64,000 bases of DNA from Pseudoalteromonas rubra. Lineage in GTDB: Bacteria; Pseudomonadota; Gammaproteobacteria; Enterobacterales; Alteromonadaceae. Below, piece by piece: positions 26,982 to 36,783 of the stretch (the first letter of the stretch is position 1; each line of letters opens with the position of its first letter). A model generated the notes under the pieces. That model saw only the letters and a list, made by a program, of their open reading frames with translations, ran no database searches and was not told the origin of the DNA. A program made the translations under genes and the position numbers. The stretch is taken from assembly GCF_005886805.2 (NCBI RefSeq), contig NZ_CP045429.1, forward strand, positions 4,372,501 to 4,436,500, in the 5' to 3' direction.

Positions 26982-29900
26982 ATGTCTGATCTCAGCCACT
27001 TTTTTAAGTCACTTAACCTGACGCAAAAATTGATCTCGGCCTTTCTACTGGTCGCCCTGATCCCCACCGCCATCATTATCGCCATGGCGCTGATACAATC
27101 ATCCGATGCAATGAGCCGGCAAGTCTATGCCCAACTGGGCGCGGTAGGCGAAATTAAAGAAAGCGCCATTGAGCGCCATTTCAATGGCGTCCAGGACAAG
27201 CTGGTATCGCTGGCTGTCAATCCCTATGTCCAACAGGCGGCTACAGATTTTATGGGCGCCTATGGCGAAGTTGAGGATGCAGTTGCCACCCCCACCAGCC
27301 TGACACGCTTCTACCGTGAGCAGTTTGCGCCCCAATTTAAATCACTCAATGAGCAGGCTGCGCCCCCCGCAATATTGCTCTCGGAATTATCACCTCAGGG
27401 GATCACTTTACAGACTCGCTACCTGGCCGAGAACCCTCACCCTCTGGGCGAAAAAGTCAACCTGACCAGCAGCGGTGTTGATGATGCGTATGATGAAATA
27501 CATAGCCAATACCACGCATTTTTCACAAAAATTGCCGATGTTTACGAGTTCTACGATATTTTTATCGTCGATAACCTGAATGGCAATGTGATCTATTCGG
27601 TTTACAAAGAGAGCGATTTTGCCACTTCGTTACTGTACGGCCCCTATGCACAAAGTAACCTTGCCAAGGCATTTCTGGCAGCCCGCGAGCTCACCAAAGA
27701 AGGAGAAATGGCCTTTGTTGATTACGAGCAATACCTGCCTTCTTACAATGCTCCGGCAAGTTTTGTTGCTGCGCCTTTGGTCATCGATGGTCAGGTATCA
27801 GCCACACTAATCTTCCAACTCTCCATTGACGCCCTGAATACCATCATGACTGAACGTCAAGGATTGGGTGAGAGCGGCGAGACCTACCTGGTTGGCCCGG
27901 AAGGCCTGATGCGCTCAGATTCTTATCTGGACCCGGTTCATCACTCTGTGACCGCCTCATTCCGTCACCCTGAAAAAGGCACAGTGAATACCGAAGCATT
28001 TAAGCTGGCCATGCAGGGGCAACAAGGGCAAAAAGTGGTGCTGGACTACAATGGCAATCCTGTGTTGTCAGCATACACATCTGTAGACGTATTTAATGTA
28101 CGCTGGGCCTTGCTGGCTGAAATTGATGAGGCCGAGGCCTTCGCCCCCATTAATACTTTGCGTACTCAGCTGCTTATCGTACTGGCGGCCTGTGTGCTGA
28201 TGATCATTCTGGCCGCATTCTGGTTTGCCCGAACCTTGACCCGTCCGGTTCATGCGCTGGTCAATACCATGCGTCAGGTAGAAAAAGAAGGCGACTTTGC
28301 ACTACGCACCAAGATTGACACCAAAGATGAAATTGGCCGCTGTGGACAAGCATTCAACTCACTACTGGACGCACTGCAATTGTCTATTTCGGAAACAAAC
28401 CGAGTTATGGACCGCATGGCGGCCGGTCGCTTTGATGACCGGATCAGTGCTCCCTGTAAAGGCGAGCTGGATACCCTTAAACGCGCCACCAATGATTGTG
28501 CCCAGAGCCTGCAAAGTGCACTGAGTGACATCGGCCAGGTGATCCACGCCATGTCGGAAGGTCAGTTTGATAAACAGTTGCAGTCAGACATGTGTGGCGA
28601 CCTGGCAACCCTGAAGCAGCACATCAACAGCTCAATGCATTCAATCAATACCACCATGACGGAAATTGTCTCCGTGATGTCGGACATGGAGCAAGGCCAC
28701 TTTAGGGGACAAGTACAGGTAGAAGCACAAGGTAGCCTGCAGCAACTCAAAGTAAGCGTCAACAATTCCGTGAGCAGCGTCGCCAGCGCCATAGATGGAC
28801 TGGCAGCGATGATGAGCGCACTGCGCCAGGGCGATTTTAGTAAGCGTCTCGAATTGCCGCTGCGTGGTCAACTGGAAGAGCTCAAAGAAGACACGAATTC
28901 CAGTGTCGAAAACCTTGCCGCCATTATCGAAGACATTGGCCATACCATGGCTGCGGTCAGCGAAGGGGACTTTAAACAGGAAGTATCAACACCAGCTCAG
29001 GGGCAGCTTGGTGATTTGAAAGAGCACATAAACGTGTCGGTCAGCAGTGTTGATGAAGCCATCAGTGAGATTTCATCTGTGATGATGGCAATCAGCCGTG
29101 GCCGCTTTGATCGCACCATCAACTCACCCATGCGGGGCCAGCTGGACACCCTCAAAGGCGATATCAACCACTCGGTCAATAACCTCAGCCGTGTTATTGA
29201 AGAACTGGCCAGCGTGATGTCAGCCATGAGCCAGGGTGATTTTACCATCCAGATAGAATCCGACTTGCAGGGTCAGTTACTGCAACTTAAGGAAGACGTG
29301 AATACCTCAACAACCACGGTCTCTGATGCCATCAATGAAGTCACCCGGGTACTCGGGGCACTGGCTAAAGGACAGTTAAACGAGCAGATCAACGGTCACT
29401 ATGAAGGTGTGTTTGAAACCCTGCAGCGTGACGTGAATGCCACCATTGCCAAGTTGACTGAAGTGATTGAAGGGATCCAGTATGCGGCCGGCCAAGTCAC
29501 GCAGAGTGCTGGCGAGATAGCCGCCAGTAACACCGAGATCAGCCAGCGCACTGAGGAACAAGCAGCCAACCTGGAAGAGGCCAGCGCAAGCACAGGCCAT
29601 ATGCTGGAAGAACTGACTCAGGTTGCACAACAATCCGGTACGGCTGTGGAATTGGCCAGCAACGCGGAGACCATCGCCAAAGAAGGTGGCTCCTTATCGC
29701 AGGACACGGTTGATGCCATAGGCGAAGTTAACCGGGCCAGCAAAGACATTAATGAAATCGTGTCGGTGATCGACGCGCTGGCATTCCAGACCAACTTACT
29801 GGCCCTTAATGCTGCCGTAGAAGCTGCCCGCGCCGGCGAGAATGGCCGGGGTTTTGCCGTGGTTGCCAATGAAGTGCGTGAATTAGCGGGCCGCAGTGCC

Positions 29901-30290
29901 GCGTCTGCAAAGCAAATTAAAGAGATCATCGCTAACAGCAACGAAAAAGTGGAACAAGGCACTCAACTGGCGAATAACTCAGGCGATAAGCTGCACCAGA
30001 TAGTGCAGGCAGTTGCCGATGTCAGCCAGAATATAGTGAAAATCAATCAGTCGACGACCACGCAGCAACAGTCCATCAAAGAGGTAGACATTGTGGTGCA
30101 ACGCCTGACCGATTTAATTCAGGAAAACTCAGCCATTACGGAAGAAACCATGGCTGCGGCCAGGCAAATGGCGGATCAGGCGAATGCAATGCGTGAGTTG
30201 CTTGGCTATTTTTCGATAGCCTCGCCACAGCAATCAGCGCTGGCTCCTCCTGAGCAGGAGCTGCTCATCCACAGCTACAATGCATCTTAG
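26982..30290 (+). CDS. Methyl-accepting chemotaxis protein with a nine-unit HAMP array
   Basis: An 1102-aa transmembrane receptor. TM1 is at about residues 13-38, a large periplasmic dCache-type sensor at about 40-390 and TM2 at about 393-417. Residues about 415-828 then consist of nine consecutive HAMP-like units of about 46 aa; units 2-8 share a motif of the type M-x-x-G-x-F plus a G-x-L/Q-x-x-L-K turn (GRFDDRI, GQFDKQL, GHFRGQV, GDFSKRL, GDFKQEV, GRFDRTI, GDFTIQI). The signalling domain follows, with the hairpin tip [16 protein letters not shown]. It has no C-terminal CheR pentapeptide. It is a stand-alone gene, so it must couple to a chemotaxis system encoded elsewhere. Confidence 0.92.
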   Translation: MSDLSHFFKSLNLTQKLISAFLLVALIPTAIIIAMALIQSSDAMSRQVYAQLGAVGEIKESAIERHFNGVQDKLVSLAVNPYVQQAATDFMGAYGEVEDAVATPTSLTRFYREQFAPQFKSLNEQAAPPAILLSELSPQGITLQTRYLAENPHPLGEKVNLTSSGVDDAYDEIHSQYHAFFTKIADVYEFYDIFIVDNLNGNVIYSVYKESDFATSLLYGPYAQSNLAKAFLAARELTKEGEMAFVDYEQYLPSYNAPASFVAAPLVIDGQVSATLIFQLSIDALNTIMTERQGLGESGETYLVGPEGLMRSDSYLDPVHHSVTASFRHPEKGTVNTEAFKLAMQGQQGQKVVLDYNGNPVLSAYTSVDVFNVRWALLAEIDEAEAFAPINTLRTQLLIVLAACVLMIILAAFWFARTLTRPVHALVNTMRQVEKEGDFALRTKIDTKDEIGRCGQAFNSLLDALQLSISETNRVMDRMAAGRFDDRISAPCKGELDTLKRATNDCAQSLQSALSDIGQVIHAMSEGQFDKQLQSDMCGDLATLKQHINSSMHSINTTMTEIVSVMSDMEQGHFRGQVQVEAQGSLQQLKVSVNNSVSSVASAIDGLAAMMSALRQGDFSKRLELPLRGQLEELKEDTNSSVENLAAIIEDIGHTMAAVSEGDFKQEVSTPAQGQLGDLKEHINVSVSSVDEAISEISSVMMAISRGRFDRTINSPMRGQLDTLKGDINHSVNNLSRVIEELASVMSAMSQGDFTIQIESDLQGQLLQLKEDVNTSTTTVSDAINEVTRVLGALAKGQLNEQINGHYEGVFETLQRDVNATIAKLTEVIEGIQYAAGQVTQSAGEIAASNTEISQRTEEQAANLEEASASTGHMLEELTQVAQQSGTAVELASNAETIAKEGGSLSQDTVDAIGEVNRASKDINEIVSVIDALAFQTNLLALNAAVEAARAGENGRGFAVVANEVRELAGRSAASAKQIKEIIANSNEKVEQGTQLANNSGDKLHQIVQAVADVSQNIVKINQSTTTQQQSIKEVDIVVQRLTDLIQENSAITEETMAAARQMADQANAMRELLGYFSIASPQQSALAPPEQELLIHSYNAS

Positions 30291-30322
30291 GTCGTATCGG
30301 CAGGTATGCCAGATTTAACTTA

Positions 30323-30351
30323 GCGCGACGAATTCATTCGTCGCGCGGTCC
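30323..30351. terminator. Bidirectional terminator between MCP and omega-amidase genes
   Basis: An 11-bp perfect stem GCGCGACGAAT / ATTCGTCGCGC with a 2-nt loop, followed on the plus strand by GGTCCTTTTT. It overlaps the stop of the convergent gene. Confidence 0.7.
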
Positions 30352-31146
30352 TTTTTCCAATGCGGGTAACACGAAGTCATCTGCATCAAGGTGAGCAGGA
30401 AACCCTTGTTTAAAGGTTTCCAGTGACGCCTTTTCCAGACTAACTACGAGTACATCGGCAGCGTCATCCGGGGCACCGGCCAATAATGCGCCTGTAAAGT
30501 CATAAGCGGCGGTGCCACCGTTGTGCGCCGTTCCATAGCCATCGTCACCAATACGATTGCAGCCCAGCACATAACACTGATTTTCAATTGCTCTGGCTTG
30601 CAATAAGGTATCCCAGATCCGACGTCGCGCAGCAGGCCAGTTAGCCACATTGATCATCACATCATAATCATTGCGGTTACGCTGGAACACCGGAAAACGC
30701 AGGTCATAGCATACCTGGGGTAAGATCCGAAACCCCTTTACCTCAACAATGACCCGTTCCTGTCCGGCATGCACATAATCCCCTTCTTTACCCAGACAGA
30801 ATAAATGGCGTTTGTCATAATAGCGCACGGTGCCATCCGGCCAGCACCAGTAAAAACGGTTGGCTTTCTTTTCGCCCAGCTCCACCAACACACTGCCCGC
30901 CACGACGGCCTGCCAGCGCTGTGCCAGCTGGTGTAAAAAAGCCAGAGCTTCTCCCAGGTCAGGTGGCTCGGCACACGCTTCAGCCAATGCAAAACCGGTT
31001 GCAAAGGTTTCTGGCAAAATGATCAGATCGCAACCACTGAGTTGCGCCTGCTGTGCATCCAACAGCCTTTCCAGCTGAACAAAGTTATTCTGGGGAGCCA
31101 GCCACTCAATGGCCTGCTGAACCAGAGCGACAGTTAAAGCTGACAT
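30334..31146 (-). CDS. Omega-amidase / nitrilase-family hydrolase (YafV-like)
   Basis: A 270-aa carbon-nitrogen hydrolase with the full catalytic triad: E46 in LPETF, K112 in YDKRHLF and C146 in QVCYDLRFP. In the methionine salvage context it would hydrolyse the alpha-ketoglutaramate left by glutamine-dependent transamination of 2-keto-4-methylthiobutyrate, which pulls the last step towards methionine. It overlaps the upstream aminotransferase by 13 bp, so the pair is co-translated. This coupling supports the YafV/omega-amidase role over other nitrilase types. Confidence 0.9.
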   Translation of the reverse strand: MSALTVALVQQAIEWLAPQNNFVQLERLLDAQQAQLSGCDLIILPETFATGFALAEACAEPPDLGEALAFLHQLAQRWQAVVAGSVLVELGEKKANRFYWCWPDGTVRYYDKRHLFCLGKEGDYVHAGQERVIVEVKGFRILPQVCYDLRFPVFQRNRNDYDVMINVANWPAARRRIWDTLLQARAIENQCYVLGCNRIGDDGYGTAHNGGTAAYDFTGALLAGAPDDAADVLVVSLEKASLETFKQGFPAHLDADDFVLPALEKGPRDE

Positions 31147-32273
31147 AAACGCTTCGCCGCCTCCAGTAAGGTGTTATCTTCTTTGGCAAAACACAAACGG
31201 ATCACTTTATCTGTACTGCCGTCGGCATAAAATACGCTCAGCGGAATAGCGGCTACCCCGACTTCTTCCACCAGATAATCACAAAAGCGCACATCATCCA
31301 GTGACGAGATAGCACTGTAATCCAGCAACAGGAAGTAGCTCCCCTCGCTGGGTAAAATAGTAAACCGCCCGGGTTTAAGCGCCTCAATGAGCAGATCGCG
31401 CTTATGCTGATAAAAATCAGCCAACGCATCCACATGCTCAGGCTCTTCATTAAGCATGTCTGCCAGTGCCAGCTGCGCTGGCGTAAAACAGGAGAAGGTT
31501 ACATACTGATGGATCTTACGAAACTCCTTGCTCAGCGCCTCTGGTGCGATGCAATACCCCAGCTTCCAGCCAGTACAATGGAAGGTTTTACCAAAGCTGG
31601 CCACCACCATCGCACGCGCAGCCAGCGTCGGGTCACGCAACGCACTCAAATGTGGCTGCGCATCAAAGGTAATGTGCTCGTAAACTTCGTCGCTGATCAC
31701 ATACAGGTCATGCTCAATCACCAGGGCCTGAAGCGCTACCATATCTGCTGCTTTGAGTGTTTTCGCACTCGGATTATGTGGCGTGTTAACAATAATAGCG
31801 CGAGTTTGAGGTGTGATAGCTGCCGCAACCTGCTGCCAGTCAACCTGGTAATCAGGCGCCTGCAAAGCAATGTGCACACTGGTGCCACCTGCCAGCTCTA
31901 TCGCCGGATGGTAAGAGTCATAGGCCGGGTCAAACACGATCACTTCATCACCCGGGCGCACCAGGGTCTGAATGGCAACAAACAAGGCTTCTGTGGCGCC
32001 GGCAGTGACTGTGACCTGCGCCTCGGCGTCGATCTGCGCACCGTATTTGCGCTCTGCCAGGGCCGCTATTTGCTGCTGCAGCGCCGGCACACCGGGTGAT
32101 GGCGCGTATTGGTTCATCCCCGCTTGTACATGCTGAGTCAACCGCAGTTTAAGGCGCTCTGGCGCATCAAATTCAGGAAAACCCTGAGACAAGTTCAGTG
32201 CACCGTGCTGATTAGCCAGCGCAGTCATCTTAGAAAAAATACTGGTGCCTACATGAGGTAATTTACTTTCCAC
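31134..32273 (-). CDS. ybdL: Methionine (glutamine-dependent) aminotransferase, YbdL-like
   Basis: PLP fold-type I aminotransferase of about 380 aa that would convert 2-keto-4-methylthiobutyrate to methionine, the last step of the salvage pathway. The PLP lysine is in SFGKTFHCTGWK, followed by the YCIAPE segment. The frame is open to 32399, but I place the start at the GTG at 32271-32273: GAGGA lies seven bases ahead and the N-terminus (ESKLPHVGTSIF) then aligns with YbdL. It overlaps the omega-amidase gene and is divergent from mtnB across a MetJ-like site. Confidence 0.9.
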   Translation of the reverse strand: MESKLPHVGTSIFSKMTALANQHGALNLSQGFPEFDAPERLKLRLTQHVQAGMNQYAPSPGVPALQQQIAALAERKYGAQIDAEAQVTVTAGATEALFVAIQTLVRPGDEVIVFDPAYDSYHPAIELAGGTSVHIALQAPDYQVDWQQVAAAITPQTRAIIVNTPHNPSAKTLKAADMVALQALVIEHDLYVISDEVYEHITFDAQPHLSALRDPTLAARAMVVASFGKTFHCTGWKLGYCIAPEALSKEFRKIHQYVTFSCFTPAQLALADMLNEEPEHVDALADFYQHKRDLLIEALKPGRFTILPSEGSYFLLLDYSAISSLDDVRFCDYLVEEVGVAAIPLSVFYADGSTDKVIRLCFAKEDNTLLEAAKRLCQL

Positions 32274-32333
32274 TGCCAAGTCCTCGTTTGTGTGTGGTGT
32301 AACGGCCCGAGCGATGCTATCATTGCTGCAAAT

Positions 32334-32349
32334 AGAAGTATAGCCGTCT
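32334..32349. promoter_or_regulatory. MetJ-like operator between ybdL and mtnBCD
   Basis: Two adjacent 8-mers, AGAAGTAT and AGCCGTCT, match the met box AGACGTCT at 6/8 and 7/8 positions and are in tandem without a gap, as MetJ needs. They lie in the intergenic region shared by the divergent ybdL and mtnB genes, so one site could repress both. Confidence 0.6.
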
Positions 32350-32386
32350 AAAATTATCCACGATGTTACTCGTGAGAGGTAAGCGT

Positions 32387-33001
32387 ATGCAATCAGCACA
32401 AGCGAAACATGCCCTGATAGACGCCGGACGTTGGCTCAGTGAGCAAGGCTGGGTACCGGCAACCGGGGGCAACTTTTCCATTAGAACAGAGCAAGGCTTT
32501 GTTGTCACGGCCAGTGGTCATGACAAAGGGGCGCTGCAACCCGAGCATTTTCTTGAGTTCAATACCGAAGGCACACACATCGCAGGAACCGGTAAGCCCT
32601 CAGCCGAAACCGAGCTGCACCTTGCCCTGTATGCACTCAGTGCGCGTACACACTGCATCTTGCATACCCACTCCGTTGCGGCAACAGTTCTGTCTCGCCT
32701 AACAGCAGAGCACAGCCTGAACATTCAGGGGTACGAAATGCAAAAAGCCCTGCATGGTTTCACCAGTCATCTGGAGACCCTGGCTATTCCGGTTTTCGAC
32801 AACGATCAGGATATTCCAGCCCTGGCACGTCGGGTGGCTGAATACCATGCCCACACGCCTGTGCGGCACGGGGTGCTGATCCGCGGCCATGGACTTTATG
32901 CGATGGGGGCAGACATCAGTGAAACGCGTCGTCATATCGAGGCACTGGAATTTTTGTTTAACTGCGAACTGACGCGCAGACAACTGGAAAAAAACGCATG
33001 A
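32387..33001 (+). CDS. mtnB: Methylthioribulose-1-phosphate dehydratase MtnB
   Basis: Class II aldolase-fold zinc enzyme (204 aa) that dehydrates 5-methylthioribulose 1-phosphate. Motifs are TGGNFSIR (residues about 25-32), the zinc ligands in LHTHSV (about 92-97) and RGHGLY near the C-terminus. The ATG at 32387 is preceded by GAGAGG at seven bases; the frame is open to 32363. It overlaps mtnC (ATGA), so mtnB-mtnC-mtnD are one translation-coupled operon. Confidence 0.93.
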   Translation: MQSAQAKHALIDAGRWLSEQGWVPATGGNFSIRTEQGFVVTASGHDKGALQPEHFLEFNTEGTHIAGTGKPSAETELHLALYALSARTHCILHTHSVAATVLSRLTAEHSLNIQGYEMQKALHGFTSHLETLAIPVFDNDQDIPALARRVAEYHAHTPVRHGVLIRGHGLYAMGADISETRRHIEALEFLFNCELTRRQLEKNA

Positions 33002-33684
33002 TCAAAGCAATTTTGACCGACATCGAAGGCACCATTACCCGTATCTCTTTCGTCAAAGAGATCCTGTTCCCCTATGCCGCAAACAAGCTACCCGATTTCG
33101 TGTGCCAGCATGCACACACCCCGGAAGTGACTGCACAGCTGGATGCAGTGCGTGCTGAACTGAACGCACCACAAGCCTCACTGGATCAGGTTGTCCAGAC
33201 GCTACTCAGCTGGATCGCTGAAGATAAGAAAGTCACGCCTCTGAAACAATTACAGGGCATGATCTGGCAACATGGCTATCAAAATGGCGATTTTACCGGC
33301 CATATTTACCCAGATGCGCACCAGTTTTTGTCTACCGAACATGCTGCGGGCACTGCACTCTACGTCTATTCGTCTGGTTCAGTGCAGGCCCAACAACTGC
33401 TGTTTGCCCATTCGGACTATGGTGATATGCGTCCCTTATTCAGTGGTTATTTTGATACCCGGATAGGTGCCAAACAGCAACCCGAGGCCTATCAGGCCAT
33501 CGCCAGTCAGCTATCCTTTGCGGCGCATGAAGTGCTCTTTCTGAGCGATGTGGTGGCCGAGCTGGATGCGGCAAAAGCAGCAGGCATGCAGACCTTGCAA
33601 TTATGGCGTGACGGACAGCCACGGGCGCAGGCACATGCCTTTATTGAAGATTTCAGCCAATATAATGCACAGGAGTCACGATGA
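32998..33684 (+). CDS. mtnC: Enolase-phosphatase MtnC
   Basis: HAD-family bifunctional enzyme (228 aa) that enolises and dephosphorylates 2,3-diketo-5-methylthiopentyl-1-phosphate to acireductone. The HAD nucleophile motif is D8-I-E-G-T in LTDIEGTI, the SSGSVQAQ motif II is near residue 121, and the LFLSDVVAELDAA motif comes later. Both ends overlap neighbours by 4 bp (ATGA), with mtnB before and mtnD after. Confidence 0.94.
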   Translation: MIKAILTDIEGTITRISFVKEILFPYAANKLPDFVCQHAHTPEVTAQLDAVRAELNAPQASLDQVVQTLLSWIAEDKKVTPLKQLQGMIWQHGYQNGDFTGHIYPDAHQFLSTEHAAGTALYVYSSGSVQAQQLLFAHSDYGDMRPLFSGYFDTRIGAKQQPEAYQAIASQLSFAAHEVLFLSDVVAELDAAKAAGMQTLQLWRDGQPRAQAHAFIEDFSQYNAQESR

Positions 33685-34223
33685 GCCAATTGACCATTTA
33701 CCATGATCAGCACCCGGATAACATTGAATTCCACAGTGATGCACACAACCAGATAGCCGCTCAGCTTGCTGAGGTGGGTGTCCGCTTCGAGCAATGGCAG
33801 GCCGCCTATGAGATTAACCAGACGACATCACATGATGACATTCTTGACGCATATGAGCAGGACATTAATCGCCTGAAAACACAGGATGGCTATCAGACTG
33901 TAGACGTGATCTCTTTGCCAAAAGGTCACCCCGACGCGCCCGTTATGCGTCAGAAGTTTCTGTTTGAGCACACCCATAGCGAAGATGAAGTACGTTTTTT
34001 TGTTCAGGGTCAGGGGCTATTTTGCCTGCATATTGGCGAACGGGTTTATCAGGTTCTTTGTCAGCAGGGCGATTTGATCTCAGTACCCGCGATGACACCT
34101 CACTGGTTTGATATGGGCAGCGACCCTCAGTTTACCGCAATTCGGCTGTTCAACAATGAACAGGGCTGGGTCGCACAAAGTACTGACAGCCCTATCGCCG
34201 AGCGCTTTCCGTTGCTGGATTAA
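33681..34223 (+). CDS. mtnD: Acireductone dioxygenase MtnD
   Basis: Cupin metalloenzyme (180 aa). With Fe2+ it produces 2-keto-4-methylthiobutyrate and formate; with Ni2+ or Co2+ the off-pathway products 3-methylthiopropionate, formate and CO. The metal ligands are visible in FEHTHSEDEVRFF (His, His, Glu) and TPHWFDMG (His). It is the last gene of mtnBCD and convergent with mtnA. Confidence 0.95.
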   Translation: MSQLTIYHDQHPDNIEFHSDAHNQIAAQLAEVGVRFEQWQAAYEINQTTSHDDILDAYEQDINRLKTQDGYQTVDVISLPKGHPDAPVMRQKFLFEHTHSEDEVRFFVQGQGLFCLHIGERVYQVLCQQGDLISVPAMTPHWFDMGSDPQFTAIRLFNNEQGWVAQSTDSPIAERFPLLD

Positions 34224-34246
34224 AGCGCTCGCCCGGCACGGTGTCG

Positions 34247-35269
34247 TCATACCGTGCCTAAAACGCCCGCCGCCACGTCCTGCGGATAATACACGCCCGT
34301 ATCCAGTACCCAGGCCGTGATCAGCTCAGCTGGTGTGACATCAAAAGCCGGGTTATACACTTGTGCCTGTACGGGTGCCCACTGACAGTGACCAAAGCTG
34401 CCACTCACCCCAGTCACCTCGCTTTCAGCGCGCTGTTCAATCGGGATCTCTGCGCCCGAGGCACAGCCAATGTCCAGAGTTGTTACCGGGGCAACGACAT
34501 AGAAAGGGATCTTATGATAGTGGGCCAGCACAGCCAAATTATAGGTGCCCACTTTATTGGCAAAGTCGCCGTTCGCAGCAATGCGATCAGCCCCGACAAA
34601 AATTTTATCGACCTTGCCTGCTGCCATCAGACTGGCCGCCATATTGTCACAAATCAAGGTATAAGGGATCTGCCACCGCGCCAGCTCATATGCAGTCAGT
34701 CGTCCTCCTTGCAATAATGGCCGGGTCTCATCAACCCAGATATGGATGTCCGCATGCTGACGGGCAGCATGATGGATCACGCCCAAAGCGGTGCCCACCC
34801 CAGCAGTGGCCAGCGCGCCGGTGTTGCAATGTGTCAGAATATTATCTGAGGGTTCGACCAGCTGCGCACCCAATGTGGCCATTCTGTCGCACAGTGCACA
34901 GTCTTCTTCAAACAATCGCTCCGCCTCCGTCACCACAGCCAGGGCAAAGTCTTGCTGTTGCAAGGCAGTGCGCAGCCTCGCCATGCAGTGCATCAGATTC
35001 ACTGCCGTCGGGCGGGTGGCTTCCAGCTCGTCAATTGCCTCACTAAGCTGAGTTTTACTGTGACCCTGCTCCGCCAGGTAAGCAACCAGCAGACTCGCTG
35101 CTAAACCAATCAAAGGAGCGCCACGCACTTTCAGCGTCAGGATCAGCGACGTCATTTGCGCCACACTGGTGCAATGATGCCATGTCTCCTCATGTGGCAG
35201 TAAATACTGGTCCAGCACCTGAACCCTACCAGCCTGATACTTCAAACTCCGCGCAACTAGCTCTTTCAC
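34247..35269 (-). CDS. mtnA: Methylthioribose-1-phosphate isomerase MtnA
   Basis: Converts 5-methylthioribose 1-phosphate to methylthioribulose 1-phosphate; eIF2B-alpha-like fold, 340 aa. Typical motifs are RGAPLIG (residues about 50-56), [17 protein letters not shown] with the catalytic cysteine, DETRPLLQG, and [11 protein letters not shown] with the catalytic aspartate. The start is a GTG at 35267-35269 with GGAG upstream. It is divergent from mtnK; the gap between them carries a MetJ-like operator. Confidence 0.94.
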   Translation of the reverse strand: MKELVARSLKYQAGRVQVLDQYLLPHEETWHHCTSVAQMTSLILTLKVRGAPLIGLAASLLVAYLAEQGHSKTQLSEAIDELEATRPTAVNLMHCMARLRTALQQQDFALAVVTEAERLFEEDCALCDRMATLGAQLVEPSDNILTHCNTGALATAGVGTALGVIHHAARQHADIHIWVDETRPLLQGGRLTAYELARWQIPYTLICDNMAASLMAAGKVDKIFVGADRIAANGDFANKVGTYNLAVLAHYHKIPFYVVAPVTTLDIGCASGAEIPIEQRAESEVTGVSGSFGHCQWAPVQAQVYNPAFDVTPAELITAWVLDTGVYYPQDVAAGVLGTV

Positions 35270-35451
35270 CGTTGTTTACTCCGATTTGCTCCTGACGACT
35301 GCCCATTCATATCGATGGACAGGCAAGTATGAAGTCTGGCACTGACCGTGCCGTTATGACCTCTTTGTGTCATCTGTCACCGACGAAATTACTTCATCTC
35401 GACAGTGCCCGATTGAAAAAACGAACGGCTCTATTCTACATCAAGATCTAA

Positions 35452-35475
35452 AGATGTATAGACTTCTAAACGTTT
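35452..35475. promoter_or_regulatory. MetJ-like operator (three tandem met boxes) between mtnA and mtnK
   Basis: Three contiguous 8-mers, AGATGTAT, AGACTTCT and AAACGTTT, match AGACGTCT at 6/8, 7/8 and 6/8. They are in exact 8-bp phase, about 48 bp before the mtnK start. This is the typical layout of a MetJ-SAM repressor site. Confidence 0.7.
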
Positions 35476-35522
35476 GCAGGTATAGAATGCTGATCTAATT
35501 TTATGCTATCTGGATGATCCAA

Positions 35523-36725
35523 ATGAGTGCTTATCAGGCGTTTGACAATGACAAGGCCATTGAATACATCAATAACCTGGGGGGGATGTTCCCACCAGAC
35601 GCACAGCTGAACTGCTATGAGTTTGGCGATGGCAACCTGAACCTGGTTTTTCGGGTCACTGATCAACATAACCACAGCGTGATCCTTAAGCAGGCGTTAC
35701 CCTACGCGCGCTGTGTCGGTGAAAGCTGGCCACTGACACTTGATCGGGCCCGCATTGAAGCCAGCGCCTTACGTCGCCATGGTGAGGTTTGTCCCACCCA
35801 TACTGTCAGGGTATTGCACCACAACAGTGAGCAGGCAGTGACGATACTTGAAGATCTGGGTCATCTGAAAATCTTACGCAGTGAACTCAACGCCGGGCGT
35901 ACTTTTGCCAATCTGGGTCGGGATGTGGCCCGCTATCTGGCCACAACCAGCTTTTATCACAGCGATTTCTACCTCACGCCTGCAAACAAGAAAGCCCTGA
36001 TCCAGTCTTTTACCAACCCGGAATTGTGTGCCATCACAGAAGAGTTATTTTTTGACGACCCCTATCAGGATACCGAGCGTAACCACTATCCGGATGCGCT
36101 GAGCAAAGAGGTCGACAAGCTACGTCACAATACAGCATTAAAACTGGCCATTGCTCAGCTCAAGCAGCGTTTCTTGTCTTCTCCGCAAGCGTTACTGCAT
36201 GGTGATGCACACAGTGGTAGCCTGTTTGTCGATGACACAACCACCAAGTTTATTGATCCGGAATTTGCCTTTTTTGGTCCCATTGGTTTCGATCTCGGCT
36301 CTTTTATCGGTAATTTGCTCCTCAATTTCTGTGCTCAGCATGGCCGTATCAGTGAAGCGTCAAAGCGTCGTGATATGCATACTTACTTGTTGCGCACCAT
36401 AGATATCTGCCTGGGTGAATTTGACTATCAATGGCAGACGTTGTGCGAACAACATGGCACAGACAGTACATTGCAGGCACCTGGTTATACGGCATTGTTT
36501 CTGCGTGATGTATTACAAGACGCCATTGGGTATTGTGGCAGTGAGATGATCCGCCGCACCATCGGGCTTGCCCATGTCAGCGATTTGGATGAAATTGAAG
36601 ATGAGCAGGCACGCCTGCTAGCACAGCGCCTGGCATTGGAGGTCGGTGAACAGCTGATCCTGAATGCCCGCAGCTGTCAAAGCAAAGACGCCTGCTATCA
36701 GTTGATCATCAGCGTCTTACAGTAA
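35523..36725 (+). CDS. mtnK: 5-methylthioribose kinase MtnK
   Basis: Phosphorylates 5-methylthioribose at C1, feeding mtnA. The sequence (400 aa) shows an aminoglycoside-phosphotransferase-like kinase fold: DGNLNLVFRV (nucleotide loop), LLHGDAHSGSLFVDD (catalytic Asp) and FIDPEFAFFGP (metal-binding D-x-E). I prefer the ATG at 35523 because GGAT lies at usable distance; an ATG at 35514 in the same frame is possible. With mtnA, B, C, D and YbdL it completes the pathway from methylthioribose to methionine; methylthioadenosine nucleosidase must be elsewhere. Confidence 0.93.
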   Translation: MSAYQAFDNDKAIEYINNLGGMFPPDAQLNCYEFGDGNLNLVFRVTDQHNHSVILKQALPYARCVGESWPLTLDRARIEASALRRHGEVCPTHTVRVLHHNSEQAVTILEDLGHLKILRSELNAGRTFANLGRDVARYLATTSFYHSDFYLTPANKKALIQSFTNPELCAITEELFFDDPYQDTERNHYPDALSKEVDKLRHNTALKLAIAQLKQRFLSSPQALLHGDAHSGSLFVDDTTTKFIDPEFAFFGPIGFDLGSFIGNLLLNFCAQHGRISEASKRRDMHTYLLRTIDICLGEFDYQWQTLCEQHGTDSTLQAPGYTALFLRDVLQDAIGYCGSEMIRRTIGLAHVSDLDEIEDEQARLLAQRLALEVGEQLILNARSCQSKDACYQLIISVLQ

Positions 36726-36738
36726 TATCTGTAGCACC

Positions 36739-36772
36739 TGGATCAACTCAGGCCAGGCTCAGAGTTGATCCA
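36739..36772. terminator. Hairpin between convergent mtnK and DUF885 genes
   Basis: A perfect 11-bp inverted repeat TGGATCAACTC / GAGTTGATCCA with a 12-nt loop lies 14 bp past the mtnK stop. It has no strong U-run. Confidence 0.5.
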
Positions 36773-36783
36773 CCTGCCCGTTA

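Noticed and set aside
31404..32099. 231-codon plus-strand frame antisense to the aminotransferase
   Set aside because: Shadow frame inside a well-supported gene; no protein-like domain.
34363..35046. 227-codon plus-strand frame antisense to mtnA
   Set aside because: Shadow of mtnA: composition rich in Pro, Arg and Cys, no ribosome site, no known domain.
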